A DNA stretch of 64,000 nucleotides from Oxalobacter formigenes (lineage in GTDB: Bacteria; Pseudomonadota; Gammaproteobacteria; Burkholderiales; Burkholderiaceae_D). The first letter of the stretch is position 1. Every line of letters begins with the position of its first letter. Below, in pieces: positions 15,755-24,192 of the stretch. The translations under genes and the position numbers were made by a program. The notes beneath the pieces are model-generated. The model searched no databases. It had not been told where the DNA came from and saw only the letters and a program-made list of their open reading frames with translations. The DNA lies in the NCBI GenBank assembly GCA_023667225.1, contig JAMPAN010000001.1, forward strand, positions 451,242 through 515,241. The letters are read 5' to 3'.

Positions 15755-16681
15755 TCAGATGAAGTGATCCAGCAGCAGGGTTTGCCCGATAGCGGCTTTT
15801 TTTAGCGAGGCAGCAGGCAGGTTTTTTCTTTCCCAGAGGGATTGCAGATGTTGCGGCGGCTCATCCAGCGGCTCGTCTGAGAGTTTGAATGTTCCCCAGT
15901 GCATAGGGACAAGGTTTTTTGCGCCGAGCTGGCGCATGGCGGCGATTGCTTCTTCCGGGTTGATATGCTGGGGGTTCATGAACCAGCGCGGCGCATAGGC
16001 ACCGATGGGCAGCAAGGCGGCATGGAGGGGGCCGGTGCGCCGGCCGATTTCGGCAAAGCCGTTGAACCATCCGGTATCGCCGGCGTGATAGAGGCGCAGG
16101 CCGTCTTTTTCCAGCACGAATCCTCCCCACCAGCTGGTATTGCCGTCTGCCAGGCCGCGGCGGCTCCAGTGTTGGGCTGGCACGAAGGTGATGGTGGTGC
16201 CGGCTATTTCTTCTTTTTGCCACCACCGGGTTTCCCTCACACGCTTAAAGCCGCGCCGGGAAAACCAGGTTCCCAGCCCCTGCGGGACGATATAAAGCGG
16301 TTCCGGCCCCAGTTTTTTGAGCGTGGGCGCATCCATGTGGTCGCGATGGTTGTGTGTGATGAGCACCAGATCGATTTTTGGCAGGGCGGGCCAAGCCAGG
16401 CCAGGCGGGCAGTTTCTTTCTATCCATCCTATTTTTTGCGAAAGCACCGGATCAATCAGGATGTTTTTCCCGGCGAGCTGGACAAGAAAGGAAGCATGTC
16501 CTATCCAGGTCAGCGTATCCCTGCCTTTTTTCAGCAGGCTGCCGTCATTGTAAACAAAAGGAACCGGCACGCCGGAAGCAGGAGATTTCGGGCGCTTTTC
16601 CCTGTGCAGGCCCAGCATCCATTGCAGGGTGCGGGCAAGGCCGGGATGGGAAAAGGTGCTGTCCGGATTGGTAAAGCGCAT
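15755..16681 (-). CDS. Metallo-beta-lactamase-fold hydrolase (UlaG/NAPE-PLD-like)
   Basis: A 308-residue MBL-fold protein. The zinc signature THNHRDHMD (HxHxDH) lies near residue 108. Further metal ligands appear in QHWSRRG, in HAGDTGW near 200 and in PMHWGTF near 265. The WIGHASFLV strand (about 60) and two WW pairs resemble the NAPE-PLD/RomA-like branch of lipid or phosphodiester hydrolases. Substrate is unknown. The ATG at 16681 is preferred over a TTG two codons upstream. It is monocistronic and diverges from the cobalamin riboswitch locus. Confidence 0.82.
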   Translation of the reverse strand: MRFTNPDSTFSHPGLARTLQWMLGLHREKRPKSPASGVPVPFVYNDGSLLKKGRDTLTWIGHASFLVQLAGKNILIDPVLSQKIGWIERNCPPGLAWPALPKIDLVLITHNHRDHMDAPTLKKLGPEPLYIVPQGLGTWFSRRGFKRVRETRWWQKEEIAGTTITFVPAQHWSRRGLADGNTSWWGGFVLEKDGLRLYHAGDTGWFNGFAEIGRRTGPLHAALLPIGAYAPRWFMNPQHINPEEAIAAMRQLGAKNLVPMHWGTFKLSDEPLDEPPQHLQSLWERKNLPAASLKKAAIGQTLLLDHFI

Positions 16682-16767
16682 ACGCAAATATGCCGGTAAA
16701 GGTGTTTTATTGGCTTATTTTACTCCCGGCAGCGTGGTTGTTTTCCGGAAAGCGGTGTTGATTCCTG

Positions 16768-16795
16768 TTGCTTTTCACCTGGCTTTCTTTATAAT
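16768..16795 (+). promoter_or_regulatory. Sigma-70 promoter of the btu operon
   Basis: TTGCTT (16768-16773) and a perfect TATAAT (16790-16795) are separated by 16 bp. Transcription would begin just before the riboswitch aptamer. Confidence 0.7.
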
Positions 16796-16799
16796 CCGG

Positions 16800-17010
16800 T
16801 TTCTCTGGTGCCCGCGGATGTGTTTGATTCGCGGTTAAACGGGAAACACGGCGCCGGATTTTCCGGCCAACGTGTGCTGCCCCCGCAACGGTAAGCAAGT
16901 GTCTTTGACGGTTTGTTCTATTACGCCACTGTGCAGTTTTGCATGGGAAGGCAGGACAGATTTTCCTTTTGTTTTTCTGTGGAAGACTTGCAGCCCGGAT
17001 ACCGGCCAGA
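16800..17010 (+). promoter_or_regulatory. Cobalamin riboswitch
   Basis: Landmarks of the class I adenosylcobalamin aptamer occur in order: GGTGCC at 16807, TTAAACGGGAA at about 16834, GCTGCCCCCGCAACGGTAAGC-type core at 16876-16896, CCACTG at 16926, GGGAAGG at about 16945, and the B12 box AGCCCGGATACCGGCC at 16992-17007. Downstream, a perfect hairpin CCTGCG-GGGA-CGCAGG (17116-17131) lies 13 nt before the btuB Shine-Dalgarno. With no U-run after it, control is more likely translational than by termination. Confidence 0.95.
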
Positions 17011-17156
17011 TACAGGTGACGTAGCAGGAACGGGCGGTTCCGGAAACCTTTTTCCCTTTGTGCAGAGGGATTTGTTTTTCGTATCAGGGCAGTTCCTCAC
17101 GTTGTTCAAATGAAGCCTGCGGGGACGCAGGTATTGCATTTTCGAGGAGTGTCTTT

Positions 17157-19034
17157 ATGTTTTTATTTTTGCCGGTATCGAAGCCGGCGCGTCTTTTTTG
17201 TTCCCTTGCTGCCTGTTTTGCCGTGCCTGCTCTGGCACAGTCTGTTTCTGATGGGGGGGATTTGATTCCTGTTGTGGTGACGGCTTCGCGTATTCTCCAG
17301 CCCCAGAAGGAAGCGCTTCCCTCCACCACAGTGATTACGCGGGAGATGATCAAAAACCGGCAGGCAACGGATGTGCCTGAATTGCTGCAAAGCGAGGCAG
17401 GCATCAATATTGCGCGAAACGGCGGGGCTGGCAAGACGACTTCGGTTTTTATGCGGGGGGCAGAGTCCAGGCATGTATTGATTTTGCTGGACGGCGTGCC
17501 GCTGCGCGATTCAACAGGAACTGGAACTCCTGTTGAACTTCAGCATATTCTGCCAGAGCAGATTGAACGGATTGAAGTGGTGCGGGGCAATGTTTCCGCT
17601 ATTTACGGTTCCGGCGCGATAGGCGGCGTGATCCAGATTTTTACCAGGCAGGGGCAAGGCAAGCCCGGCGTCAGCCTGACTGCGGAGGCAGGGACAGACA
17701 ATACGACCCGGCTTAGCGCCAGTTTTTCCGGCAAGCAGGAGGAAATCAAGTATATGCTTGGCGTAACGCGCTTCAAGACGGACGGTTATTCGGTGATGAA
17801 CCGGCACCAGTATCCGAATGAAAATACGGATGACGACGGCACGCGCGATGTGAGTATCAATGCCGCGATTTCCCGCGAATGGGGACCGGGCAATGAATTT
17901 GGCGCACGGCTTTATGCTTTTGATGCCAAGTCTGACTATGACGGGGGGGGAAGTCCTGACAGTCAGATGTGGGGGACATCAAGGGAATGGACAGCGGCGG
18001 TTTTCAGCAAGAACCGGTTTACTGCCGACTGGGATTCGACGGTGACGCTCTCGCAGACGGAAATAGAGCGAAAAGCTTATTCAAAAGGTAGCATCTATGG
18101 CGATTTTCCCAGCCAATTCAAGAGTTATACATCCCTTGCCCAATGGCAGAACCAGCTGGCGCTTTCGCCTGACTGGATAGCCACTGCCGGCGTGGATGTG
18201 GCCAGGGAGAAGGCGAATATTGGCGCGCCTGCCAAGGTTTCCCGGACGAACCACAGCCTGTATGCCGGGGTGAACGGCCGGATGGGAGACCATTCGCTTC
18301 AGGTAAACGCGCGGTATGACCATGTGGAGGAATCCGGTTCGGATACGACCGGTTATCTGGGGTACGGGTATGACCTGACTTCGTCCTGGAAGCTGATTGC
18401 CAGCGCTTCGACTGCTTTTTTGGCGCCTACCCTGTATCAGGTTTATGACTCTTCTTCCGGAAACCGGTCTCTGGAGGCGGAAAGGTCGCGTTCCTATGAG
18501 GCGGGCTTGCAGTATGCACGCGGCAGCACACTGGTGCGCGCTACTTTCTTTGACACGCATACCCGCGATATGATTGACTGGGTTCAAACAGGTGTGGATA
18601 GTTTTGGATACGGGATCGGCCAGTATTTCAATGTGCGCCGGGTCAAGAACAAGGGGTTTGAGCTGAATGGGCAAACGCAGCTGGCCGGGCTGGATATACG
18701 GGGCAACCTGACGCTCCAGGATCCGGAAAACCGCGATACCGGCAAGCAGCTTGACCGGCGCGCGAAGAAGACGGCTTCGCTGGATGTTTCCAAAACGCTG
18801 GGGGCCTGGTTTTTTGGGGGAGACATGCACTATGAGGAGCATCGCCCGGATTCGTATGGTTCCCGGCGGCTGCCTTCCTATGCGGTTTTCAACGTGAATG
18901 CGCGTTACCAGGTCAGCAAGGAGTTTTCGGTTTTTGCCCGCATTGAGAACTTGTTTGACAAGGATTACCAGACGGCCTACGGTTACGATATGCCGGATCG
19001 CGGGTTCTTTGCCGGCGTCAACTGGAAGATGTAG
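17157..19034 (+). CDS. btuB: TonB-dependent vitamin B12 receptor BtuB
   Basis: A 625-residue outer-membrane receptor. The signal peptide ends near residue 28 (PALAQS). A TonB box DLIPVVVTASR comes next, followed by the plug domain (about 45-155) with PELLQSEAGINIARNGG, VFMRGAESRHVLILLDGVPL and IERIEVVRGNVSAIYGSGAIGG. The 22-strand barrel then ends in an aromatic C-terminal strand (GFFAGVNWKM). GAGGAG at 17145-17150 fixes the start at 17157, although the frame is open further upstream. Position behind a cobalamin riboswitch and before btuCDF supports the substrate call. Confidence 0.95.
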   Translation: MFLFLPVSKPARLFCSLAACFAVPALAQSVSDGGDLIPVVVTASRILQPQKEALPSTTVITREMIKNRQATDVPELLQSEAGINIARNGGAGKTTSVFMRGAESRHVLILLDGVPLRDSTGTGTPVELQHILPEQIERIEVVRGNVSAIYGSGAIGGVIQIFTRQGQGKPGVSLTAEAGTDNTTRLSASFSGKQEEIKYMLGVTRFKTDGYSVMNRHQYPNENTDDDGTRDVSINAAISREWGPGNEFGARLYAFDAKSDYDGGGSPDSQMWGTSREWTAAVFSKNRFTADWDSTVTLSQTEIERKAYSKGSIYGDFPSQFKSYTSLAQWQNQLALSPDWIATAGVDVAREKANIGAPAKVSRTNHSLYAGVNGRMGDHSLQVNARYDHVEESGSDTTGYLGYGYDLTSSWKLIASASTAFLAPTLYQVYDSSSGNRSLEAERSRSYEAGLQYARGSTLVRATFFDTHTRDMIDWVQTGVDSFGYGIGQYFNVRRVKNKGFELNGQTQLAGLDIRGNLTLQDPENRDTGKQLDRRAKKTASLDVSKTLGAWFFGGDMHYEEHRPDSYGSRRLPSYAVFNVNARYQVSKEFSVFARIENLFDKDYQTAYGYDMPDRGFFAGVNWKM

Positions 19035-19118
19035 TGTGACTGAAAAGAGGGTGTAAGGCTGGAGCAGGCAGGAAAAACGGGAGAGTGTGCGTTTCGGCAG
19101 GGCGGTTATGCCGGCATA

Positions 19119-20111
19119 TTGCTTGTGCTGGCGCTGCTGGCTGTTTTGTGTGTGCTGTTTTCCTGCCTGGCCGGGCCGGCAGGCGTGGCGTGGGATGCCT
19201 TGCCTGATGCCTTTGCCGAATGCCTGCGCGGGGAGCCGCTTTCTTTTACGGCAGCGATACTCCAGCTTCGTTTGCAGCGGGTTGCTGCGGCTTTTTGGAC
19301 GGGGGCTTCATTGGCCCTGGCCGGTGTGATGATGCAGGCGCTGCTGCGCAATCCGCTGGCAGACCCTTATGTGCTGGGTGTTTCCGGCGGTGCTTCTGTG
19401 GGGGTGCTGCTGGCGCTGTTGTTGGGCGCTGCGGCCTGGATGGCGGATGCGGCTGCTTTTTGCGGGGCGGTTTGTGTGGCTCTTTTGCTTTACTGGCTGG
19501 TTCGCCGGGAGTGGGGCGGGGAAACGGAAGCAGGCGGCATGGCGCGGCTTTTGCTGACGGGCGTGATTGTGGCTTTCGGCTGCGGGGCGCTGGTGACGCT
19601 TTTGTTTTCGGTTGCGCCTGACGGCTATTTGCGGGGCATGGTTTTCTGGCTGGCGGGCGACCTGGAAGGGGCGCGCCTGAACTGGCTTTCTGTTTGGGCT
19701 TTGCCGGCGGTGTTTGCCGGTATGCTCAGGCTGGCGCGTTCGGTGAATCTGCTGGCGCTGTATGCCGGGGAAGCGGCGGCGCTGGGGGTGAATGTGGGCG
19801 GCGTGAGGCGCTTTCTTTTTGGCGGCGGCGCGCTCCTGACGGCTTGCGCGGTTGCCAATGCCGGTAATCTGGGTTTTGTTGGCCTGGTGGTGCCGCATTT
19901 TTGCCGCAGGCTGTTCGGGCCGGATCATCGTTTGCTGCTGCCGGCTTCCCTGTTTTCCGGCGGTATTTTTCTGGTTTTGGCTGATACAGCGGCGCGTACG
20001 GTGGTATCGCCTCGCCAGCTGCCTGTGGGTGCGGTGATGGCCTTGATTGGCGTGCCGGTTTTTCTTTGGCAGTTATCCCGTTTCAGGGACGGCCAGGATG
20101 CTGCAAATTAG
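19119..20111 (+). CDS. btuC: Vitamin B12 ABC transporter permease BtuC (start uncertain)
   Basis: A FecCD/BtuC-type permease with about ten membrane helices. Family stretches include ALRNPLADPYVLGVSGGASVG, GLVVPHFCRRLFGPDHRLLLP and LPVGAVMALIGVPVFLWQL. No in-frame ATG lies near the N-terminus: the given start is a TTG at 19119. The same frame is open back to 19044 and contains a CTG at 19059 preceded by AGAGGG, which would restore the usual 20-residue leader before the first helix. The true start is therefore non-ATG and unresolved. It overlaps btuD by 14 bp. Confidence 0.88.
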   Translation: MLVLALLAVLCVLFSCLAGPAGVAWDALPDAFAECLRGEPLSFTAAILQLRLQRVAAAFWTGASLALAGVMMQALLRNPLADPYVLGVSGGASVGVLLALLLGAAAWMADAAAFCGAVCVALLLYWLVRREWGGETEAGGMARLLLTGVIVAFGCGALVTLLFSVAPDGYLRGMVFWLAGDLEGARLNWLSVWALPAVFAGMLRLARSVNLLALYAGEAAALGVNVGGVRRFLFGGGALLTACAVANAGNLGFVGLVVPHFCRRLFGPDHRLLLPASLFSGGIFLVLADTAARTVVSPRQLPVGAVMALIGVPVFLWQLSRFRDGQDAAN

Positions 20112-20859
20112 CGGACTGGGGCTTTCTGCCGGAGGCAGGCGGCTGCTTGCCGGGCTGGATTGCACGGTTTTGCCGGGAGAATGCTGGGTGGTGTTTGGCA
20201 GCAACGGGGCTGGCAAGACAACGCTGATGCGGACGCTGGCCGGATTGCGTGAGCCGGATGAGGGGGAGGTGCGCCTGAAGGGGCAACCGCTTGCTGACTG
20301 GGACAGGCTGGCGCTGGCGAGAGAACGCGCTTTTCTTTCACAAACAAGGCGGGATGCTTTTTCGTACCGCGTCCGGCAGGTGGTGATGGCCGGGCGTTAC
20401 CCTTATCATGCGCGTCGTTACCGGGAATCGGAAGCGGAGCGTTTTTTTACGCAGGAGGCTATGCGGCAGATGGATATTCTTTCGCTGGAAGATCGCGATA
20501 TCCGCACGTTATCGGGCGGGGAGCGCCAGCGGGTGGCGCTTGCCGCGATTCTTGCGCAGGATACGCCGCTTCTATTGCTGGACGAGCCGGCCAATATGCT
20601 GGATTTGCCGCATCAGGCCGCTTTGATGCGGCTGGTGGGCCGGTTATGCCGGGAAGAGGGGAAAAGTGTGGTGATGGTACTGCATGACCTTAACCTGGCG
20701 GCCAGGACGGCTACCCATGCCCTGTTGATGGGGCAAGGGGGAAAGTGGCAGGCCGGGGCAGTATCGGAGGTGATGCAGGCGGAGCCGCTTTCTGCCTGTT
20801 TCGGGTATCCTGTTACCCTGTTTCACCATGAAGGACGCACGGTTTATATTCCGGTATAG
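20098..20859 (+). CDS. btuD: Vitamin B12 ABC transporter ATPase BtuD
   Basis: A 253-residue ABC ATPase of the iron/B12 uptake type. Walker A GSNGAGKTT is near residue 37, the Q-loop is in RAFLSQ, the signature LSGGERQRVALA near 137, Walker B LLLLDEP near 157 and the switch His in VLHDLNLA near 193. Start 20098 (MLQISGLGL) lies inside the btuC end, indicating coupling. It energises BtuC; the binding-protein gene follows directly. Confidence 0.93.
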   Translation: MLQISGLGLSAGGRRLLAGLDCTVLPGECWVVFGSNGAGKTTLMRTLAGLREPDEGEVRLKGQPLADWDRLALARERAFLSQTRRDAFSYRVRQVVMAGRYPYHARRYRESEAERFFTQEAMRQMDILSLEDRDIRTLSGGERQRVALAAILAQDTPLLLLDEPANMLDLPHQAALMRLVGRLCREEGKSVVMVLHDLNLAARTATHALLMGQGGKWQAGAVSEVMQAEPLSACFGYPVTLFHHEGRTVYIPV

Positions 20860-20874
20860 GTGAAAAGAGTCAGA

Positions 20875-21750
20875 ATGAAGAAGTTTGTGCTGGCACTGGC
20901 GTTTTGTTTTTCTGCGGCCTGGGCCGATACGACAGGGGTGACGGATGATGCTGGGCGCCTGGTGACGCTTTCTTTTCCGGCCAGGCGGATTATTTCTGCT
21001 GCGCCGCATATTACCGAGCTGCTTTATGAGGCCGGGGGCGGCGGGCATATTGCCGGGGTGACGGGGTTTAGCGATTTTCCTCCAGAGGCGCGTATGCTTC
21101 CGATGGTGGGAAATGACCGGCAGATCAGTGTGGAGCGGGTGCTGGCGTTAAAGCCGGATTTGCTGATTGCCTGGCGCGGCGGCAACCCGGTCCGCCAGAT
21201 TGACTCGTTGCAGCGGATGGGGATTCCGGTTTTTTACAGCAATCCAAAGCGGATGGAGGATATTCCGGCGACGCTGGAACGGTTTGGCACGCTGGTGGGG
21301 CAGGAGGCAAGGGGAAGGGAAAAGGCGCGTTTGTGGCGCTTACGCCTGGCTCAGTTGAAGAAACAGTATGCAAAACGGGAAAAGCTCAGGGTGTTTTACC
21401 AGGTTTCGGAAAGGCCGCTTTATACGTTGAACGGCTCACATATTGTCAGCGAGGTTATCCGGATTTGCGGGGGCGAGAATGTTTTTTCGGATTTGCCGGT
21501 GCTTGCGCCCCGTATCAGCATGGAGGCGGTGCTGGAAAAAGATCCGGATGTGATTTTTATTTCCGGCAGCGGCGGCCCTGCTGGCGGCGGGTTCTGGCGC
21601 CGCTTTGGTATGATGGCGGCGGTCAGGCAGGATAATCTTTTCGAGGTGGAAGCCGATTTGATGGACAGGCCGGGCCCCCGGCTGATTGAGGGGGCGGAGG
21701 CGTTGTGCAAGAAGATGGATGAGGCGCGCCAGAGGCGGCGCGCCCGGTAG
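20875..21750 (+). CDS. btuF: Cobalamin-binding periplasmic protein BtuF
   Basis: A 291-residue class III solute-binding protein: signal peptide to about residue 18 (AAWADT), VTDDAGRLVTLSFPARRIISAAPHITELL near the N-terminus, ALKPDLLIAWRGGNP near 95, and the long connecting helix about 140-170. The last region RPGPRLIEGAEALC is typical of BtuF/FepB-like proteins. ATG 20875 is preferred to a GTG at 20860 that abuts the btuD stop. It is the last gene of the riboswitch-controlled operon. Confidence 0.92.
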   Translation: MKKFVLALAFCFSAAWADTTGVTDDAGRLVTLSFPARRIISAAPHITELLYEAGGGGHIAGVTGFSDFPPEARMLPMVGNDRQISVERVLALKPDLLIAWRGGNPVRQIDSLQRMGIPVFYSNPKRMEDIPATLERFGTLVGQEARGREKARLWRLRLAQLKKQYAKREKLRVFYQVSERPLYTLNGSHIVSEVIRICGGENVFSDLPVLAPRISMEAVLEKDPDVIFISGSGGPAGGGFWRRFGMMAAVRQDNLFEVEADLMDRPGPRLIEGAEALCKKMDEARQRRRAR

Positions 21751-21762
21751 GCCGGTGTTTTT

Positions 21763-22176
21763 CTATTTGCCGGGAACGGTGCAGACAAAATTGAAAAAGT
21801 TTTCGCCGATTGTTTCAGGAACGACTTTCTGGAAGCGGATATCTTCTATTTTGCCAGAGAAGGTCATGAGGGATTCTCCTTCGCCTTTTGGCCGGGAATA
21901 GAGGATCTGGGTAGCCCTGCCGAAACGTTTTTTCTGGCAGTCAAAGAAGAAGAGGGAACGATCGGAAATAAAGCTGAATTTTGTGCCGGGCGCGCGGGCG
22001 GGGACGGAATAGTTGAAGATGCTTTCTGCCGTTTTGTATTTGCCGACTTTCCCTATGGAGTTGGTATCAACATAGATTTCTTCATTGTCGGAGGCAATGA
22101 CAAATTGCCAGTTTTCTTCCGCACAGGCATTCAGGGAAAAAAAGGCGAACAGCAACAGTGCAGCGGTTTTTTTCAT
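21763..22176 (-). CDS. Secreted surface-adhesin-E-like small protein
   Basis: A 137-residue exported protein. The signal peptide MKKTAALLLFAFFSLNACAEE may be cut by signal peptidase I, or be lipidated at Cys18 (imperfect lipobox LNAC). The mature part begins WQFVIASDNEEIYVDTNSI and contains a lone Cys pair (FFFDCQKK, FNFVCTVPG) able to form a disulfide. The pattern resembles the adhesin-E-like domain found in many Betaproteobacteria, where roles are mostly unknown. It converges with btuF, 12 bp apart, and lies 17 bp after panC. Confidence 0.6.
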   Translation of the reverse strand: MKKTAALLLFAFFSLNACAEENWQFVIASDNEEIYVDTNSIGKVGKYKTAESIFNYSVPARAPGTKFSFISDRSLFFFDCQKKRFGRATQILYSRPKGEGESLMTFSGKIEDIRFQKVVPETIGENFFNFVCTVPGK

Positions 22177-22193
22177 ACCGTTTCCTCCACAGT

Positions 22194-23036
<843 letters not shown>

Positions 23037-23120
23037 TTAAGCCGCCATGCGGAAAGCATCGAAAAAACGCCATTTTATGATGAAACCGCTCATCTATGCA
23101 GCCTCTTTTGAAAAAGCGGC

Positions 23121-23960
23121 TTATTGGGCTGCGCGCAGACGGATGTAAATCGGGGCGAAAGGTTCTGCCTGGGTGATTTCGACCAGGGATTCTCTGGCCA
23201 GTTCCAGAAGTGCCAGAAAGTGGACGACAACGACAGCTACGCCTTCCGATGCGTCAAACAGTTCGTGAAATTCAATAAAATTGCCGGCTTGCAGGCTCCT
23301 GAGGATGGCGGACATATGTTCCCGCACGGACAGTTCCTGTTTGCCAACGGTATGGCTGCTTTTCAGTTTGCTTCGGCGGATGATGCCGGCGATCGCCTGG
23401 CGCAGGTCTTCAGGAGAGACATCCGGCCAGCGCGGCGCGGTATCCAGGGGAACAGGCAGGCAGGGTGTGAAAAAATCCCTTCCGAGCAGAGGCAGGCTTT
23501 CCAGTTTGCCTGCCGCTGTTTTGATTCGCTCATATTCCAGCAGGCGTCTGACCAGTTCTGCCCGCGGATCTTCCGGTTCTTCCTCGTCTCCATTTTTGAC
23601 GGCGGGCAGCAGCATACGGGATTTGATTTCCACGAGCGCCGCAGCCATGAGCAGGTATTCGGCGGCCAGTTCCAGCTTGCGTTGGCGGATTTGCTCTACA
23701 TAGGCCAGATATTGTACGGTGAGCTGGGACATGGGGATATCCAGGATGTTGAAGTTTTGCCGCCGGATGAGATAAAGGAGAAGGTCTAGCGGGCCTTCAA
23801 AGGCATCCAGGAAGATTTCCAGTGCATCGGGGGGGATGTACAGATCTGCCGGCAATTCCAGGAGGGTTTCGCCGTATAGCCTGGCAAGGGGAACCGGCCC
23901 GGCTTGCAACGGGCCGGATACCGGGCTTTTTTCAGGGAACGCCGGGTTTGCCGCTGTCAT
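23121..23960 (-). CDS. scpA: Segregation and condensation protein A
   Basis: A 279-residue kleisin of the SMC-ScpAB condensin complex. The core FEGPLDLLLYLIRRQNFNILDIPMSQLT lies near residue 55, and LAAEYLLMAAALVEIKSRMLLP near 100 is equally diagnostic. The C-terminal winged-helix region VHFLALLELARESLVEITQ binds the SMC head. Its ATG overlaps the DUF3460 stop as ATGA, so the two are translationally coupled. The N-terminal 45 residues are a variable extension. scpB is not seen here. Confidence 0.94.
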   Translation of the reverse strand: MTAANPAFPEKSPVSGPLQAGPVPLARLYGETLLELPADLYIPPDALEIFLDAFEGPLDLLLYLIRRQNFNILDIPMSQLTVQYLAYVEQIRQRKLELAAEYLLMAAALVEIKSRMLLPAVKNGDEEEPEDPRAELVRRLLEYERIKTAAGKLESLPLLGRDFFTPCLPVPLDTAPRWPDVSPEDLRQAIAGIIRRSKLKSSHTVGKQELSVREHMSAILRSLQAGNFIEFHELFDASEGVAVVVVHFLALLELARESLVEITQAEPFAPIYIRLRAAQ

Positions 23961-24166
23961 TTTCCTGTTTTTGATGCAGGAAGCGGATTGCCGGCATGGC
24001 AGAAGCTGTCTGTCTCTTCCGCATCAAAAGGGCTGCGGTTCCACAGGCGTTTCATGCCGGTTTCTTTTTGGACAGACAGCGCCGGGTTTTCTTTGATCAG
24101 CCCGGATAGCAGGGTATCCAGATCGGAGCGGTATCTGGGCTGCCGCCAGAAAAAGAGGATATCCAT
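23957..24166 (-). CDS. DUF3460 family small protein
   Basis: A 69-residue protein with the DUF3460 pattern: RYRSDLDTLLSGLIKENPALSVQKETGMKRLWNRSPFD. The family is restricted to Betaproteobacteria and typically sits next to scpA. Start 24166 (MDILFFWRQP) clears the metG end; an in-frame Met at 24229 would overlap metG. The stop overlaps the scpA start. No function is known; tight coupling suggests production together with ScpA. Confidence 0.75.
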   Translation of the reverse strand: MDILFFWRQPRYRSDLDTLLSGLIKENPALSVQKETGMKRLWNRSPFDAEETDSFCHAGNPLPASKTGK

Positions 24167-24192
24167 TGGTTTTTGTTGTTCCTGTCCGGCTG

